Shown: positions 53,965-63,999, counted from the first letter of the stretch. The stretch is DNA of 64,000 nucleotides from Pseudophaeobacter leonis (GCF_002087335.1 NZ_MWVJ01000016.1:1-64000); one strand, 5' to 3'. Numbers and translations are program-made. Notes: generated by a model from the sequence alone, not told the origin.

Positions 53965-54380
53965 TCAATGAAGCCGGAAAAACCGATCCTCGAACCAGTC
54001 CGTGCAGTAGCTCCGCGCAGTCGCTGCATTCAGATTGTCACCCAGTGCCTTTACGCTCAACGACAGGCGCGGCGTGGTATCACTGCCCGGAGGGGGTGTC
54101 AGGGAAAACTGAACTGCTTTGCGCCCGGGACGGTGTACTGACGGGCCAATCCCCTGCCAGATATAGATCCGCTGGGTCGCTTGGGTGCGCAGCTGCCCTA
54201 AGGCAAAATCACCAATGCCGCACCAATAATCCTGCGCCCCGGAGCCGACACGGCTCACAACCTCCCAGACACCCTCGGAAACCGGCAGCACTTCGTGACG
54301 GTTCCAGGCCCACCAGGCCTGCGCGCTATAGGGAAAGCAGGTCAGCGCCACCAGAGCCGCTGCGAAAATGTCTTTTTCAG
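53965..54380 (-). CDS. Secreted small protein, paralogue 3 of a tandem family, 5' frameshift
   Basis: About 138 residues. The mature part (EVLPVSEGVWEVVSRVGSG, QDYWCGIGDFALGQL, IYIWQGIGPS, RKAVQFSLTPPPGS, SYCTDWFEDRFF) aligns with the two genes upstream on this strand and keeps both cysteines. The signal peptide IFAAALVALTCFPYSAQA is out of frame with any normal start: adding one base at 54368-54371 gives KKTIFAAALVAL, apparently from a CTG at 54378-54380. Either the start region is misread or the gene is damaged. Function unknown. Confidence 0.55.
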
Positions 54381-54409
54381 CCTGCGGCTGCTTTCAATAT
54401 GTGCCACAG

Positions 54410-54499
54410 GTTCAGCCTCCCAGCTCACTAAATCCCAGCTCTCTAAATCCCAGCCCTCAGCATCCCGGCTTTCAGCATCCCACCCCTCAGCATCCCAGC
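54410..54499 (-). repeat. 15-bp tandem array (six copies) between two secreted paralogues
   Basis: Six units of the form GCTGGGATGCTGAGG on the minus strand, at 54485, 54470, 54455, 54440, 54425 and 54410. Individual copies differ at 2-5 positions. The array fills the space between the upstream paralogue and the start of the next. Confidence 0.85.
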
Positions 54500-54560
54500 A
54501 GTACTTCGGTCGAGATCAGAGTGTAACAGGATCTGCCCAAACGGCCAAATGAGCCTAACG

Positions 54561-54974
54561 TCAAAAGCCCGCAGGCAATTGATTACAAAAGTTGAACGCA
54601 TCGCGCACCCGCATATTGTCGCCCCGCGCCAGTGAGTTGACGCTGCCATAGCTGTTTGCAGCAGGGGATCCGGCAAGGCTGGACTGAAGGGTAAACTGTA
54701 GCGCAGAACGCCTGTTTGTCGTCTCGCTGGGCCCACGCTCCCGAAAGATATAGAGCTGTGCCTGCCAGGGGGCCTTTAGCGCCCTATGGGCATAGTCCCC
54801 TGCGGAGCACCAGAAATTACGACCCAGCCCGCCGCCCCGCGGCACCACCTCAAAAACCGTATCAGAAACCGGATTGACGCGGGCGCCATCCCGTGAGGTA
54901 AAGGCCGAAACCGGACCGGCAAAGACAAGGCCTGAGAGGCTGACCGCGAAGACTGCCAAAGATAGTTTTTTCAT
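54561..54974 (-). CDS. Secreted small protein, paralogue 2 of a tandem family
   Basis: A 137-residue protein with a clear signal peptide (MKKLSLAVFAVSLSGLVFAG, cut near VSA). The mature protein reads GARVNPVSDTVFEVVPRGGG, FWCSAGDYAHRAL, LYIFRERGPSETTNRRSALQ and AFNFCNQLPAGF. The pattern V-N-P-V-x-D...F-E-V...F-W-C...Y-A...R-S-A-x-Q...F/Y-C is shared with the flanking paralogues, with two cysteines that could form one disulfide. GAGGGTATT precedes the ATG. I do not recognise a named family. Confidence 0.75.
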   Translation of the reverse strand: MKKLSLAVFAVSLSGLVFAGPVSAFTSRDGARVNPVSDTVFEVVPRGGGLGRNFWCSAGDYAHRALKAPWQAQLYIFRERGPSETTNRRSALQFTLQSSLAGSPAANSYGSVNSLARGDNMRVRDAFNFCNQLPAGF

Positions 54975-55259
54975 AATACCCTCACTCATACAAAATTGGT
55001 GCGGCATCGAGCCTGCGCCTGCAGGATATACAGTCTCAGGCACAGCTCCAGTAACGGTTATGTGCGACACGCAACTGTGAGATAGCAGCAGTCGGCCATC
55101 TTCCGTTGTTTAATCAGGCCTGCGCAACGGCAGTGGCCCGGAAGAGCAGAGCGCGGCCCTGTCCGGGCTCCTGTCCGCACTCCTGCCCCTGGCGCAGGCA
55201 GGGGCGCGGGCTCGCAGTGCGCTGCTGTTTCGGCCTCACCAGAATGGGCTGAGCCCTGA

Positions 55260-55670
55260 TCAATTGCGCGCAATTGGGGTTTGCATGCAATAGGTATTGG
55301 CTTGTTGCACTGACATACTGTCACCGGCCTTGATCCCCAGCGCCAACCATCCCTGCGGCGGCGGAGCTACGCCAACTTCGGCCGGGGAAAGAGTGTACTG
55401 AACAGCAGAGCGTCGCCCGGTGGTGACACTGGTGCTGCGGCCCTGCACCACATAGATGCGATCTGTCCAGGACGCGCCTTTGACCCGGCGGGCGTATTCC
55501 GATGCGCCACACCAAAAGTCACTATATGAACCAGAGCTTTTTGGGATGACCTCAAAAACCAGATCATCAACCGGATTGACCCGCACACCGCGCGCCGTGG
55601 TAAAGGCTTCGGCGCTAAGCGGGGCCATCAGCGTCGCAGTCAGGCCAAATGCAATGAGTGTATTTTTCAT
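55260..55670 (-). CDS. Secreted small protein, paralogue 1 of a tandem family
   Basis: A 136-residue protein: signal peptide MKNTLIAFGLTATLMAPLSA, then FTTARGVRVNPVDDLVFEVIP, DFWCGASEYARRV, IYVVQGRSTSVTTGRRSAVQ and TYCMQTPIARN. It is the first of three tandem paralogues on this strand. The 189-bp gap before the next gene shows no array as clean as the one after paralogue 2. Function unknown; periplasmic or outer-surface location is likely. Confidence 0.75.
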   Translation of the reverse strand: MKNTLIAFGLTATLMAPLSAEAFTTARGVRVNPVDDLVFEVIPKSSGSYSDFWCGASEYARRVKGASWTDRIYVVQGRSTSVTTGRRSAVQYTLSPAEVGVAPPPQGWLALGIKAGDSMSVQQANTYCMQTPIARN

Positions 55671-55880
55671 AAAATGCTTTCCCTTGTCTTGGACCTACAT
55701 AGGAAAACTATGGCTGGGTTCCAAGGGGAGGCGCCAAAAGATGGCTCCACCTCTGCCCTGAAGGCAGCCAAGAAGAGCGCTCAGGCGCATGCCGGACCAG
55801 AGGATAAAAGAGGACCAGGGACATATCAGAGGATAAGGGCTTGCCTCGCGCCATCACTCATCGGCCTTTGTGCCTTTGGG

Positions 55881-56189
55881 TTAGCTATGCTCTTTTACAG
55901 CGCTGCCGGGAAAGGGAATAATCTGAGCTCCCAGCCCCCTGCCAAGGCTTTGCTCCAACACGTTCAACACTGCGGCATCTGGCGCGTCGCCCTGATCCGG
56001 GCTGAACCGCGCCCGCGCCTGGCCACGCAGCAGCTCACGGGCAGGCTCTGCCTCCATATGCTTCAGGGCATCGCCCTGTTCCTTCAGGGCCGTCACCATG
56101 AATTCATTGGCGTCGGTCAGGGCCTGCAAGGTTTTAAGGTGTTCTTCCAGCGCAGTCAGCGCCGTGGTCAGGTTCTGATTTGTAGACAT
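55881..56189 (-). CDS. Small helical hypothetical protein
   Basis: A 102-residue cytosolic protein. The first half is strongly helical (NLTTALTALEEHLKTLQALTDANEFMVTALKEQGDALKHM), probably a coiled coil; the second half is variable and ends IIPFPGSAVKEHS. I do not recognise it. The region 55671-55880 upstream of the paralogues holds nothing identifiable. Confidence 0.5.
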   Translation of the reverse strand: MSTNQNLTTALTALEEHLKTLQALTDANEFMVTALKEQGDALKHMEAEPARELLRGQARARFSPDQGDAPDAAVLNVLEQSLGRGLGAQIIPFPGSAVKEHS

Positions 56190-56288
56190 CGGTCCCCCAA
56201 AGGCGGTTGGTGTTCAAGAGCGGCCCAGCGGCTGTCTGCATCCTAGGGGGGATTGGCCGCGTCCAGCAAGACGGTAGTTAAAGAATAG

Positions 56289-56723
56289 TTAACGAGCGCC
56301 TGTGTCTTTTGCAGGTTTCCAGTCCAAAAACCGTGCCTGAACCTCAGGGTCCGGCACCATGCAGGTCTTGGCCCGGCCAAAGATACGATAGCGGTTGCGG
56401 GCAATGGACAGATACAGCGGGTCTTTCACAAAACCGGGCAAAAGGCGGCACAGCCCAAGGATCCGCCAAGCACCGGGCAAAGCCCGCATCGCGGCAGCAA
56501 AGCCATCCAAACGCTGAAAGGTCTGGCCGTTAACTATGACCAGTTTGGTTTCATAGTCATCCGTCGACAGGCCCAGGTCGCGATAGAGCCTCTGCCCGAG
56601 TTCTGACTGCGCGGTGGCAAAGGAAAAGCGTTGTGCTGTGTCATGGCGCAGCATGAAGCGAAAGAAATGCGAACACAGCACGCATTCGCCGTCAAACACG
56701 ATGAGATCGCCAGCCTGCCGCAT
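56289..56723 (-). CDS. DCC-family thiol-disulfide oxidoreductase-like protein (DUF393)
   Basis: A 144-residue protein with the diagnostic DLIVFDGECVLCSHFFRFMLRHD near the N-terminus, the DCC signature with a C-x-x-C pair, and ALPGAWRILGLCRLLPGFVKDPLYLSIARNRYRIFGR further on. The family is predicted to have a thioredoxin-like fold; its substrates are unknown. ATG at 56723 is preferred; a GTG at 56735 would add four residues. Confidence 0.85.
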   Translation of the reverse strand: MRQAGDLIVFDGECVLCSHFFRFMLRHDTAQRFSFATAQSELGQRLYRDLGLSTDDYETKLVIVNGQTFQRLDGFAAAMRALPGAWRILGLCRLLPGFVKDPLYLSIARNRYRIFGRAKTCMVPDPEVQARFLDWKPAKDTGAR

Positions 56724-56774
56724 TGCCAAATCCACCCCCTAAACTGAGCGGCCAGCATAGGCTGAACTGCTCCC

Positions 56775-56811
56775 AAAGAAAAAGGGCGCCCCTGAGGACG
56801 CCCGTTTCTTT
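56775..56811 (-). terminator. Intrinsic terminator of rpoD
   Basis: On the minus strand GGGCG pairs with CGCCC (arms 56799-56803 and 56784-56788), then CTTTTTCTTT. The left flank AAAGAAA can extend the stem. It begins at the rpoD stop codon. Confidence 0.8.
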
Positions 56812-58801
56812 ACTGATCCAGAAAGCTGCGCAACTTGCGGCTTCGGCTGGGGTGCTTCAGTTTTCTCAGCGCCTTGGCCTCGATCTGCCGGATCCGTTCG
56901 CGCGTCACGCTAAACTGCTGACCGACCTCTTCGAGCGTGTGGTCGGTGTTCATACCGATGCCAAAGCGCATCCGCAGAACGCGTTCCTCACGTGGTGTCA
57001 GAGAGGCCAGCACCCGGGTGGTGGTTTCCTTGAGGTTTTCCTGAATGGCGCTGTCCAGCGGCAGCACAGCATTCTTGTCCTCGATGAAATCGCCCAGCTG
57101 GCTGTCTTCTTCGTCGCCAATCGGGGTTTCCAGAGAGATCGGCTCTTTGGCGATTTTCATCACCTTGCGGACCTTCTCCAGCGGCATCTGCAGCTTTTCG
57201 GCCAGCTCCTCCGGGGTTGGCTCGCGGCCAATCTCGTGCAGCATCTGACGGCCGGTGCGGACCAGCTTGTTGATGGTCTCGATCATATGGACCGGGATGC
57301 GGATGGTGCGGGCCTGATCGGCAATCGAGCGGGTGATGGCCTGGCGAATCCACCAGGTGGCATAGGTGGAGAATTTGTATCCACGGCGGTATTCGAACTT
57401 GTCCACAGCCTTCATCAGACCGATGTTGCCTTCCTGGATGAGATCAAGGAACTGCAGGCCACGGTTGGTGTATTTTTTGTCAATCGAGATCACCAGACGC
57501 AGGTTGGCCTCGACCATTTCTTTCTTGGCCTGACGCGCCTCTTTCTCGCCTTTCTGAACCTGCTGCACGATGCGGCGGAATTCAGAAATGTCGAGACCGA
57601 CGTATTGGCCGACCTGGGCCATATCGGCGCGCAGCTCTTCGACCTTATCGGTGGAGCGCTCAATGAACATCTGCCAGCCACGACCGGGCTTTTCGCCCAT
57701 GTCGGTCAGCCAGTTGGGGTCAAGCTCACGGCCCCGGTAGGCGTCAACAAATTCACGGCGGTTGATACGGGCCTGGTCGGCCAGCTTTACCATCGAGCTG
57801 TCAATCTGCATGACGCGGCGGTTGATGCCATAAAGCTGGTCAATCAGCGCGTCGATCCGGTTGTTATGCAGGTGAAGACCATTCACCAGCTCAACAATCT
57901 CCGAGCGCAGCGCTTGATGGGTCGCCTCGTCCTTTGTGCTGACAGAGCCCTCTTCGTTCAGAGTGGCCGAAATCCGGCTGTCCTGCATCTCAGAGAGCTG
58001 GGCAAAATCGGTCGAAATGCGTTCCAGCTCGGTCAGAACACGATCCTTCAGGGCCGCTTCCATCGCCGCAAGCGACATATTGGCCTGCTCGTCTTCGTCA
58101 TCGTCATCGTCCGAGGCAATGGGGTTGCCATCGGCGTCCAGTTCGGGGGTTTCTGCCTTGGCGGGTTCGGCCACAGGAGCGGCCCCCGGCACCACAGGCA
58201 CAACCGGCACGGCAGTTTCGCCATCCTCATCCAGCTGATTGCCAAAAGTCGCCTCAAGATCGATCACATCGCGCAGCAAAATGTCTTCGGACAAAAGTTC
58301 GTCGTGCCAGATGGAGATCGCCTGAAAGGTCAGCGGGCTTTCGCAAAGCCCGGCAATCATCGTGTTGCGGCCAGCCTCAATGCGCTTGGCAATAGCGATC
58401 TCGCCTTCACGGCTCAAGAGCTCAACCGTGCCCATTTCGCGCAGATACATGCGCACCGGGTCATCGGTGCGATCCAGCTTCTCGGCTGCGGCGCCTGCAA
58501 CCGCGACTTCGCGCGGGCTGTCTGCGGAAACCAGTTCGGTTGAGCCCTTTTGCTCTTCCTCTTCGACTTCCTCATCTTCGATAATATTGATGCCCATCTC
58601 GGACAGCATCGACATCACATCTTCGATCTGCTCCGAGCTAACCTGGTCCGGCGGCAGCACCTGATTGAGCTGGTCATAGGTGATATAGCCCTTCTCACGG
58701 GCTTCAGCGATCATCTTTTTGACTGCAGCCTGGCTCATGTCCAGCGAGATTTCAGCGTCCTGATTGTCAGGCTTACGGTCATCATTATCTTTGGCGGCCA
58801 T
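56810..58801 (-). CDS. rpoD: RNA polymerase primary sigma factor (sigma-70)
   Basis: A 663-residue sigma factor. Region 1.1 is present at the N-terminus ([24 protein letters not shown]); region 1.2 reads [32 protein letters not shown]; a long non-conserved acidic insert with a run of five Asp lies near 230-240. Region 2 contains [47 protein letters not shown], region 4.2 [26 protein letters not shown]. It is intact and ends at a terminator. It is downstream of dnaG as in many bacteria. Confidence 0.97.
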   Translation of the reverse strand: MAAKDNDDRKPDNQDAEISLDMSQAAVKKMIAEAREKGYITYDQLNQVLPPDQVSSEQIEDVMSMLSEMGINIIEDEEVEEEEQKGSTELVSADSPREVAVAGAAAEKLDRTDDPVRMYLREMGTVELLSREGEIAIAKRIEAGRNTMIAGLCESPLTFQAISIWHDELLSEDILLRDVIDLEATFGNQLDEDGETAVPVVPVVPGAAPVAEPAKAETPELDADGNPIASDDDDDEDEQANMSLAAMEAALKDRVLTELERISTDFAQLSEMQDSRISATLNEEGSVSTKDEATHQALRSEIVELVNGLHLHNNRIDALIDQLYGINRRVMQIDSSMVKLADQARINRREFVDAYRGRELDPNWLTDMGEKPGRGWQMFIERSTDKVEELRADMAQVGQYVGLDISEFRRIVQQVQKGEKEARQAKKEMVEANLRLVISIDKKYTNRGLQFLDLIQEGNIGLMKAVDKFEYRRGYKFSTYATWWIRQAITRSIADQARTIRIPVHMIETINKLVRTGRQMLHEIGREPTPEELAEKLQMPLEKVRKVMKIAKEPISLETPIGDEEDSQLGDFIEDKNAVLPLDSAIQENLKETTTRVLASLTPREERVLRMRFGIGMNTDHTLEEVGQQFSVTRERIRQIEAKALRKLKHPSRSRKLRSFLDQ

Positions 58802-58928
58802 TCAATGCTCCCTGAGAGGCTGGGCGATTCGGATCAGCGAATCATTAGCGCAATCGTGTGATTCGTCACCCGGTTTAGCGTTTTTTCTTTGGCACTTCCT
58901 TACCAAAACGACTCGCGGGCCCCACGAA

Positions 58929-60945
58929 TCACTTTTGAGAGAAACCAATCTTGTCCAAAAGGGCTCCAAAAGCGTCGCGTTCCTCGCGGTCGAGGCGCGC
59001 GCCGTTCTCACCCACATCATAGTTGGCCTTGTCGTCATTCTCACTGCGCACGGCCCGGTTGCGCGCTTCTGCCGCCTGTTTCAGACGCCAGGTCAAAGCC
59101 TCATCCGCCAGCCCTGTCAGGTCCTCTGTCGCCTCAGCCAGTTCAGCATCCAGCCCCAGCAAAGCTTCCAGTTTGGCAAATTCTTCAGCCAACGTCAGGC
59201 GCGCCGCCTCGGTATCATCAGATCTGCGCAGGCAGGGGATGATTGCCACATGGCGAAGGCCCATCAGGTTTTCAAGAGCCTGGGGACCAAGGTTTTCCAG
59301 GATCCGGTCTTTCAGACCCAGTGGTGCATCAATGCCATAGCGCAACACCTGGTCGCGCAAGCGCGCAAGCTCCGGGTCGGCACAATGCATACGCTCCAGG
59401 TTGCTTTCGAATTCGCCAATCACCTCAGGGGTCGAGATCGCCCCGGCCAGCACCACCGCCTGACGCACCCGCACCAGGCCCGCATCATCTGCCGCCGCCA
59501 CAACCGAGCTGCGGGTGCTTGCCATTGGCGCGGGCGCTACCTTTTGTCCCTTCCAGGGCTTTCGGGAGCCATCGCCAAAGCCGCCCTTGCGGCCGCCCTT
59601 CCATCCCTCGTCAGCAAAGTTACCCGGCTGAAAGTCACGCCCGCCACCCTCGGGGCGGTTGCCGCGAAACAGGGTCCAGCGCAGATCCTGAATGTCATCG
59701 CCATAGTGTTTGCGGATCGACGGATCCCGGATCAGCTTGATTTTCTCCCGCAGCGCCTTGTCCAGCGACGCCTTACGCTCCGGGCTGTCAAAGACGCGAC
59801 CTTCGGTTTCGCGCTGCCACAGCAGCTTTACCATGGGCAGGGCCTGATCCAGCACCGCCTGTACCGCCTGCGGCCCCTGGCTCTTGATCAGATCATCGGG
59901 GTCCTGCCCGTCGGGCATAATGGCAAACCGCAGGGATTTTCCCGCCTGCAGCAGCGGCAGTGCCAAATCAATCAATCGCATGGCCGCGTTGATACCGGCC
60001 TTATCGCCGTCCAGCGCAATGATCGGCTCGTCCGCCTGCGCCACCTCATTCTGCAGCTGGTTTTCCGTCACGGCCGTGCCCAGGGGGGCCACCGACGACA
60101 CAAAGCCGCCCTCGGACAGCGCGATCACATCCATATAGCCCTCGGCCACGACCAAAGGCGTGCCGCGCCCGGCTGCTGCGCGGGCGGGCGCATGGTTGTA
60201 CAGGCTGCGGCCCTTGTCGAACAATTCGGTCTCGGGAGAGTTCAGGTATTTGGCATTGTCATTGGGATCCATCGCGCGGCCGCCAAAGGCAATGGCCCGG
60301 CCCCGCGCATCGCGGATTGGGAACATGATCCGGTTGCGAAAGGTATCATAAGACCTGCCGCCCTTGGTCGAGGGTTTGGCCAGTCCTGCCGCCATGATCA
60401 GATCTTCGGGCACGCTTTTGCCGCGCAGATGGTCCCACAGGTTCTGCCAGCCATCCGGGGCAAAACCGATCTCCCAACGATCCAGCGCAGGCCGGTGTCA
60501 GACCGCGTTTCTGCAGATAGGCACGCGCGGGCCCGGCAGTATTGGTTTTGAGCTGCAGACGGAAGAACTGCACCGCCTGCTCCATCACCTCAACCAAAAG
60601 GCTGCGGCGGTCCTGCTTTTGTTTCGCCTTGGGGTCGCGCGCTGGCATCTCCATCCCAGCCTCTCTGGCAAGGATCTCAACCGCCTCCATAAAGCCGACG
60701 TTTTCGGTCTCCTGGATGAATTTCAGCGCATCGCCCTTGGCCTGACAGCCAAAGCAATAGTAATAGCCCTTGCGGTCATCCCCATGAAATGACGCGCTTT
60801 TTTCATGATGAAAGGGACATGGCGCCCAGAGGTCGCCCTTGCCCATATTGGATTTTCGCTGATCCCACATGACCTTGCGGCCGACAACATCAGAAATGCT
60901 GATACGGCTGCGCAATTCATCCATGAACCCGGGCGTTAAAGACAT
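58929..60945 (-). CDS. dnaG: DNA primase, frameshifted
   Basis: About 671 residues. The zinc-binding domain contains CPFHHEKSASFHGDDRKGYYYCFGCQAKGDALKF; the TOPRIM polymerase domain contains VVAEGYMDVIALSEGG and ALDGDKAGINAAMR with catalytic Glu and Asp. A frame break at about 60489 (one extra base) separates RGLTPA from ALDRWEIGFAPDGWQNLWDHLRGKSVPEDLIMAAGL; continuity is otherwise perfect. Because primase is essential, this is almost certainly a sequencing error and serves as a control for the other breaks. It precedes rpoD by 127 bp. Confidence 0.93.
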
Positions 60946-61284
60946 CTAGTTCGATTTCAGCTGTTTTTGCATGGCCTGGATCTGCTCCCAGTTTTCCAGG
61001 CATTGCTGCTCAAGCAGAGGGCCAAAATCAGTGGCCTTCAGATCCCGCCGCTTCATGGCATAGATATGCGCCGTCAGCTGGGGAATGGCCTTGGAGTATT
61101 TTTCCGGCCACGCAGGTTCACTGTCGAGAATGACCTGCTCCACATCAGCCTGGGCCACACGGTCAAGACGGGCGGCCTGCACAGCAGCCATGACCTGGCC
61201 CTGGTATTTGCAGCTTTCTTCTTTTCTTTCAGCTGCATAGGCAGGTACAGCCAAAAGGGCCGCCACGAGGGTGATGCGGATCAT
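60946..61284 (-). CDS. Small periplasmic protein of unknown function
   Basis: A 112-residue protein with a signal peptide (MIRITLVAALLAVPAYA, cut before AERKEE). The mature part has two cysteines (ESCKYQGQVMAAVQAARLDRV and LLEQQCLENWEQIQAM). It stops one base before the dnaG start, so it is probably co-transcribed. No family recognised. Confidence 0.65.
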   Translation of the reverse strand: MIRITLVAALLAVPAYAAERKEESCKYQGQVMAAVQAARLDRVAQADVEQVILDSEPAWPEKYSKAIPQLTAHIYAMKRRDLKATDFGPLLEQQCLENWEQIQAMQKQLKSN

Positions 61285-61320
61285 GGATCGCTCCCGGAAT
61301 CAGTTGATGATTCAGGCAGA

Positions 61321-61869
61321 TTACCCCCGCGCCGCCCCGGCTTCCATCGCTGTTTTAAGATCGTGGATCAAAGTCCGCGCCATGGAACGGAACACCATGA
61401 TCTGAAAGCGATCTTCCCCAAGGCGACTGATCGAGACCATCATGTGCTTGGCCTCGGTGCGCAAAGATGCGCCGACCGGAAAGGCGGCTGCGCGTAAATC
61501 CACCGGGCAAAGCCGCGCCAGCACCTCTGCCGCCCCAACGCCCGCAAGCTCCACCACGGCCCAGCCCTGGCTTTGATCGCTCAGCGCTGCATGCTGTGCC
61601 AGCCGTGAGTCCGGCTCTGGGCCAATCAGAAGCGCCAGATCACGGCCAAACCAGATGGCCCGCGCGTCCTTTTTGCCCTGGGTTGAGGCATGGATAGCAG
61701 GAAAGCCCAGCCCATGCGCCGCCATCAAAGCCTTTGACAAGGCCTGCTCCTGACCACGGTAGGGTGCCAGGGTTGTCAGGGCAGCAGGCGCGCTTTCGGA
61801 CAAAGACAGCCCCCCAACGGTGAGCGGCAACAACCCAGCGCAGGCGGTTTTTGCAAGTAGTTCAGCCAC
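61321..61869 (-). CDS. soxG: Sarcosine oxidase gamma subunit
   Basis: A 182-residue protein that follows soxA with an eight-base overlap (GTGGCTGA). WFGRDLALLIGPEPDSRLAQHA, AVVELAGVGAAEVLARLCPVDLR and TEAKHMMVSISRLGEDRFQIMVFRSMARTL correspond to the SoxG/GcvT-like fold. The gamma subunit belongs to the heterotetrameric oxidase that converts sarcosine to glycine and formaldehyde or methylene-THF. A GTG at 61869 is preferred; longer in-frame starts would lie deep in soxA. Confidence 0.85.
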   Translation of the reverse strand: MAELLAKTACAGLLPLTVGGLSLSESAPAALTTLAPYRGQEQALSKALMAAHGLGFPAIHASTQGKKDARAIWFGRDLALLIGPEPDSRLAQHAALSDQSQGWAVVELAGVGAAEVLARLCPVDLRAAAFPVGASLRTEAKHMMVSISRLGEDRFQIMVFRSMARTLIHDLKTAMEAGAARG

Positions 61870-63999
61870 GGGTCCGTTCTCCCTCTGGATCAAAAAACAC
61901 CGGCTCCACCACCTCGCAGAGCGTATCAATGCCGCGCATGTGATCCACCAGACGGATCTCATCGCCGATCCGGTTTACCCCCTGCTTCAGAAAGCCCAGC
62001 GCGATCATATGCCCCATCAGGGGTGAGAACCCAGCCGAGGTCACATAGCCTTGATCAAAGATCCGCTCCACCGGGTCTTCGGGGCTGAAGAGATGCGCAC
62101 CGGCGCTCAGCTCTTTGACGGCCCCGATGGGTTTCAGCCCCACCATCTGCATCCGCTCCGGATCGACCAGACCAGGGCGCGCCGCCATGGCCTGACCAAT
62201 AAAGGCTTTCTTCTTGGACAGCATCCCCGCCATCCCCAGATCATGCGCCGTCACCGTGCCATTGATCTCGGCATGGGTGATAAAGCCCTTCTCGATCCTG
62301 AGAACATTCAGCGCCTCCATTCCATAGGCGCCTCCGCCCAGACCTTCGGCCCGGGCCAGCAGGCTGCGGAACAGGCTGTCGCCATAGCAGGCCGGCAGCG
62401 CCAGCTCATAGGCCTCTTCACCGGAAAAGGAGATGCGGAACAGCCGGCCCTTGACGCCCAGCACAGAGACCTCGCCGCAGGCTATGAAGGGCCAGCTGTC
62501 GCCATCAATGGGCTGGTCAAGCAAACCGTTCAGCAGCTCGCGCGATTTGGGACCCGCCACAGCAAACTGTGCCCAGTGTTCGGTGACAGAGATCGCACGC
62601 GCGTCCCACTCAGGGTGCAGCACCTGCAGGATGAACTCCAGATGCGCCATGACTTCGCCTGCGGCTGCCGTCGTGGTGGTCATCACATAGTGGTTGGGCC
62701 CCAGCCGCGCGGTGGTGCCGTCATCCATGACAAAGCCATCTTCACGCAGCATCAGCCCATAGCGCACCCGCCCCTGTTTCAGGGTGCTAAAGGTATTGCT
62801 ATAGACGAAATCCAGCAATTTGGCCGCATCCGGCCCCTTATGTCGATCTTGCCCAGGGTTGAGACATCACAGACGCCAACCGCCTTGCGCACATACATGA
62901 CCTCACGGTCACAGGATTGCCGCCAGCTGGTCTCGCCCTGTTTGGCAAAATAGGCTGCCCGATACCACAGCCCCACCTCAAGCTGACTGGCGCCGCGCTC
63001 CTCCGCCACCTCATGCGAGGTGAGAAAGCGTTGTGGTTTGAACCCCTGATCTGCCGCGCCCGCCCCCAAGGCGCCAATCGCAACCGGAACAATAGGCGGG
63101 CGAAAGGTGGTGGTGCCCGTTTCAGGAATCGACCGGCCCGTCACATCCGCCAGCACGGCCAGCGCCGCCACGTTAGAGTTCTTGCCCTGATCTGTGGCCA
63201 TACCCTGGGTGGTGTAGCGCTTCATATGCTCGACCGAGCGAAAGTTCTCCGTCGCCGCCTGGCTCACGTCCTTGCCCGTGACATCGTTCTGAAAATCAAG
63301 CCAAGCCCGCCCCTTGCCCGGAACCGCCCAGAGGGGCGCGATCCGGTAGGGGGCGTCTTCGGCCTGCGGCAGTGGTGCGCCATGCCGCGCAAGGCCCAGC
63401 GCCTCAAGCACCTCTGACGCGGCAGCAGCGCCTTCGCTCAGCGCGCCATGGGTTGAAAAGGTGCCATTGCAGGCGCCTGCGGCGCGCAGCCCCGGCACCG
63501 CATCGGGCTGGGGCACAAAGGCCAGCAGATCGCGCCGCCATGTGGGGCGCCCATTAAGATGGCAGGTCAGATGCACCGAAGGGTTCCAGCCGCCGGACAT
63601 CGCAAGGCAATCCGTCTGGATTTTTTCCTCACCCCGCACAGAGCGCACGGTGATGCTCTCGAGCCTTTTGCCGCCGCTGGTGTTGCAAACCTGCGCGCCT
63701 TTCAGGACCGGGAAAAGATCACTGTCGGGGGCGTCATGACGGCTGTCGATCACCGCCGCCAGATGCACGCCTGCCGCTGCCAGATCGCGGGCGGTGCGGT
63801 GGGCATCATCATTATTGGCAAACAACGTAATCCGCTCACCGGGGGCCACGCCCCAGCGGTTGAGATAGGCCCGCACCGCACCTGCCATCATCACGCCGGG
63901 CCGGTCATTGTTGCGAAAGGCCACGGGACGTTCAAGCGCGCCTGCCGCCAGCACGCAGTGTTTGGCGGCGATGCGCCAGAAACATTCGCGCGGGCGGTG
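61862..63999 (-). CDS. soxA: Sarcosine oxidase alpha subunit (partial, frameshifted)
   Basis: The C-terminal part of about 710 residues is inside the window; the N-terminus lies beyond the right edge. The FAD/NAD-binding region ends with HCVLAAGALERPVAFRNNDRPGVMMAGAVRAYLN; a GcvT-like tetrahydrofolate domain follows (HEVAEERGASQLEVGLWYRAAYF, VCDVSTLGKIDIRG, NVLRIEKGFITHAEINGTVTAHDLG). One C seems missing at 62830-62833: adding it restores RGPDAAKLLDFVYSNTFSTL. soxG follows directly; soxB and soxD are expected just beyond the edge. Confidence 0.9.

Noticed and set aside
54443-54736. A 97-residue minus-strand open frame with MLRGGMLKAGMLRAG repeats
   Set aside because: It runs through the 54410-54499 repeat array and overlaps the end of a better-supported secreted-protein gene in another frame; the repeated peptide is a by-product of the 15-bp array.
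56723-60551. Very long open frames on the plus strand opposite rpoD and dnaG
   Set aside because: They mirror codon structure of the real minus-strand genes in high-GC DNA and show no family motifs.
58929-60945. dnaG as a pseudogene
   Set aside because: Primase is essential and homology is continuous across a one-base change, so a sequencing error is far more likely.
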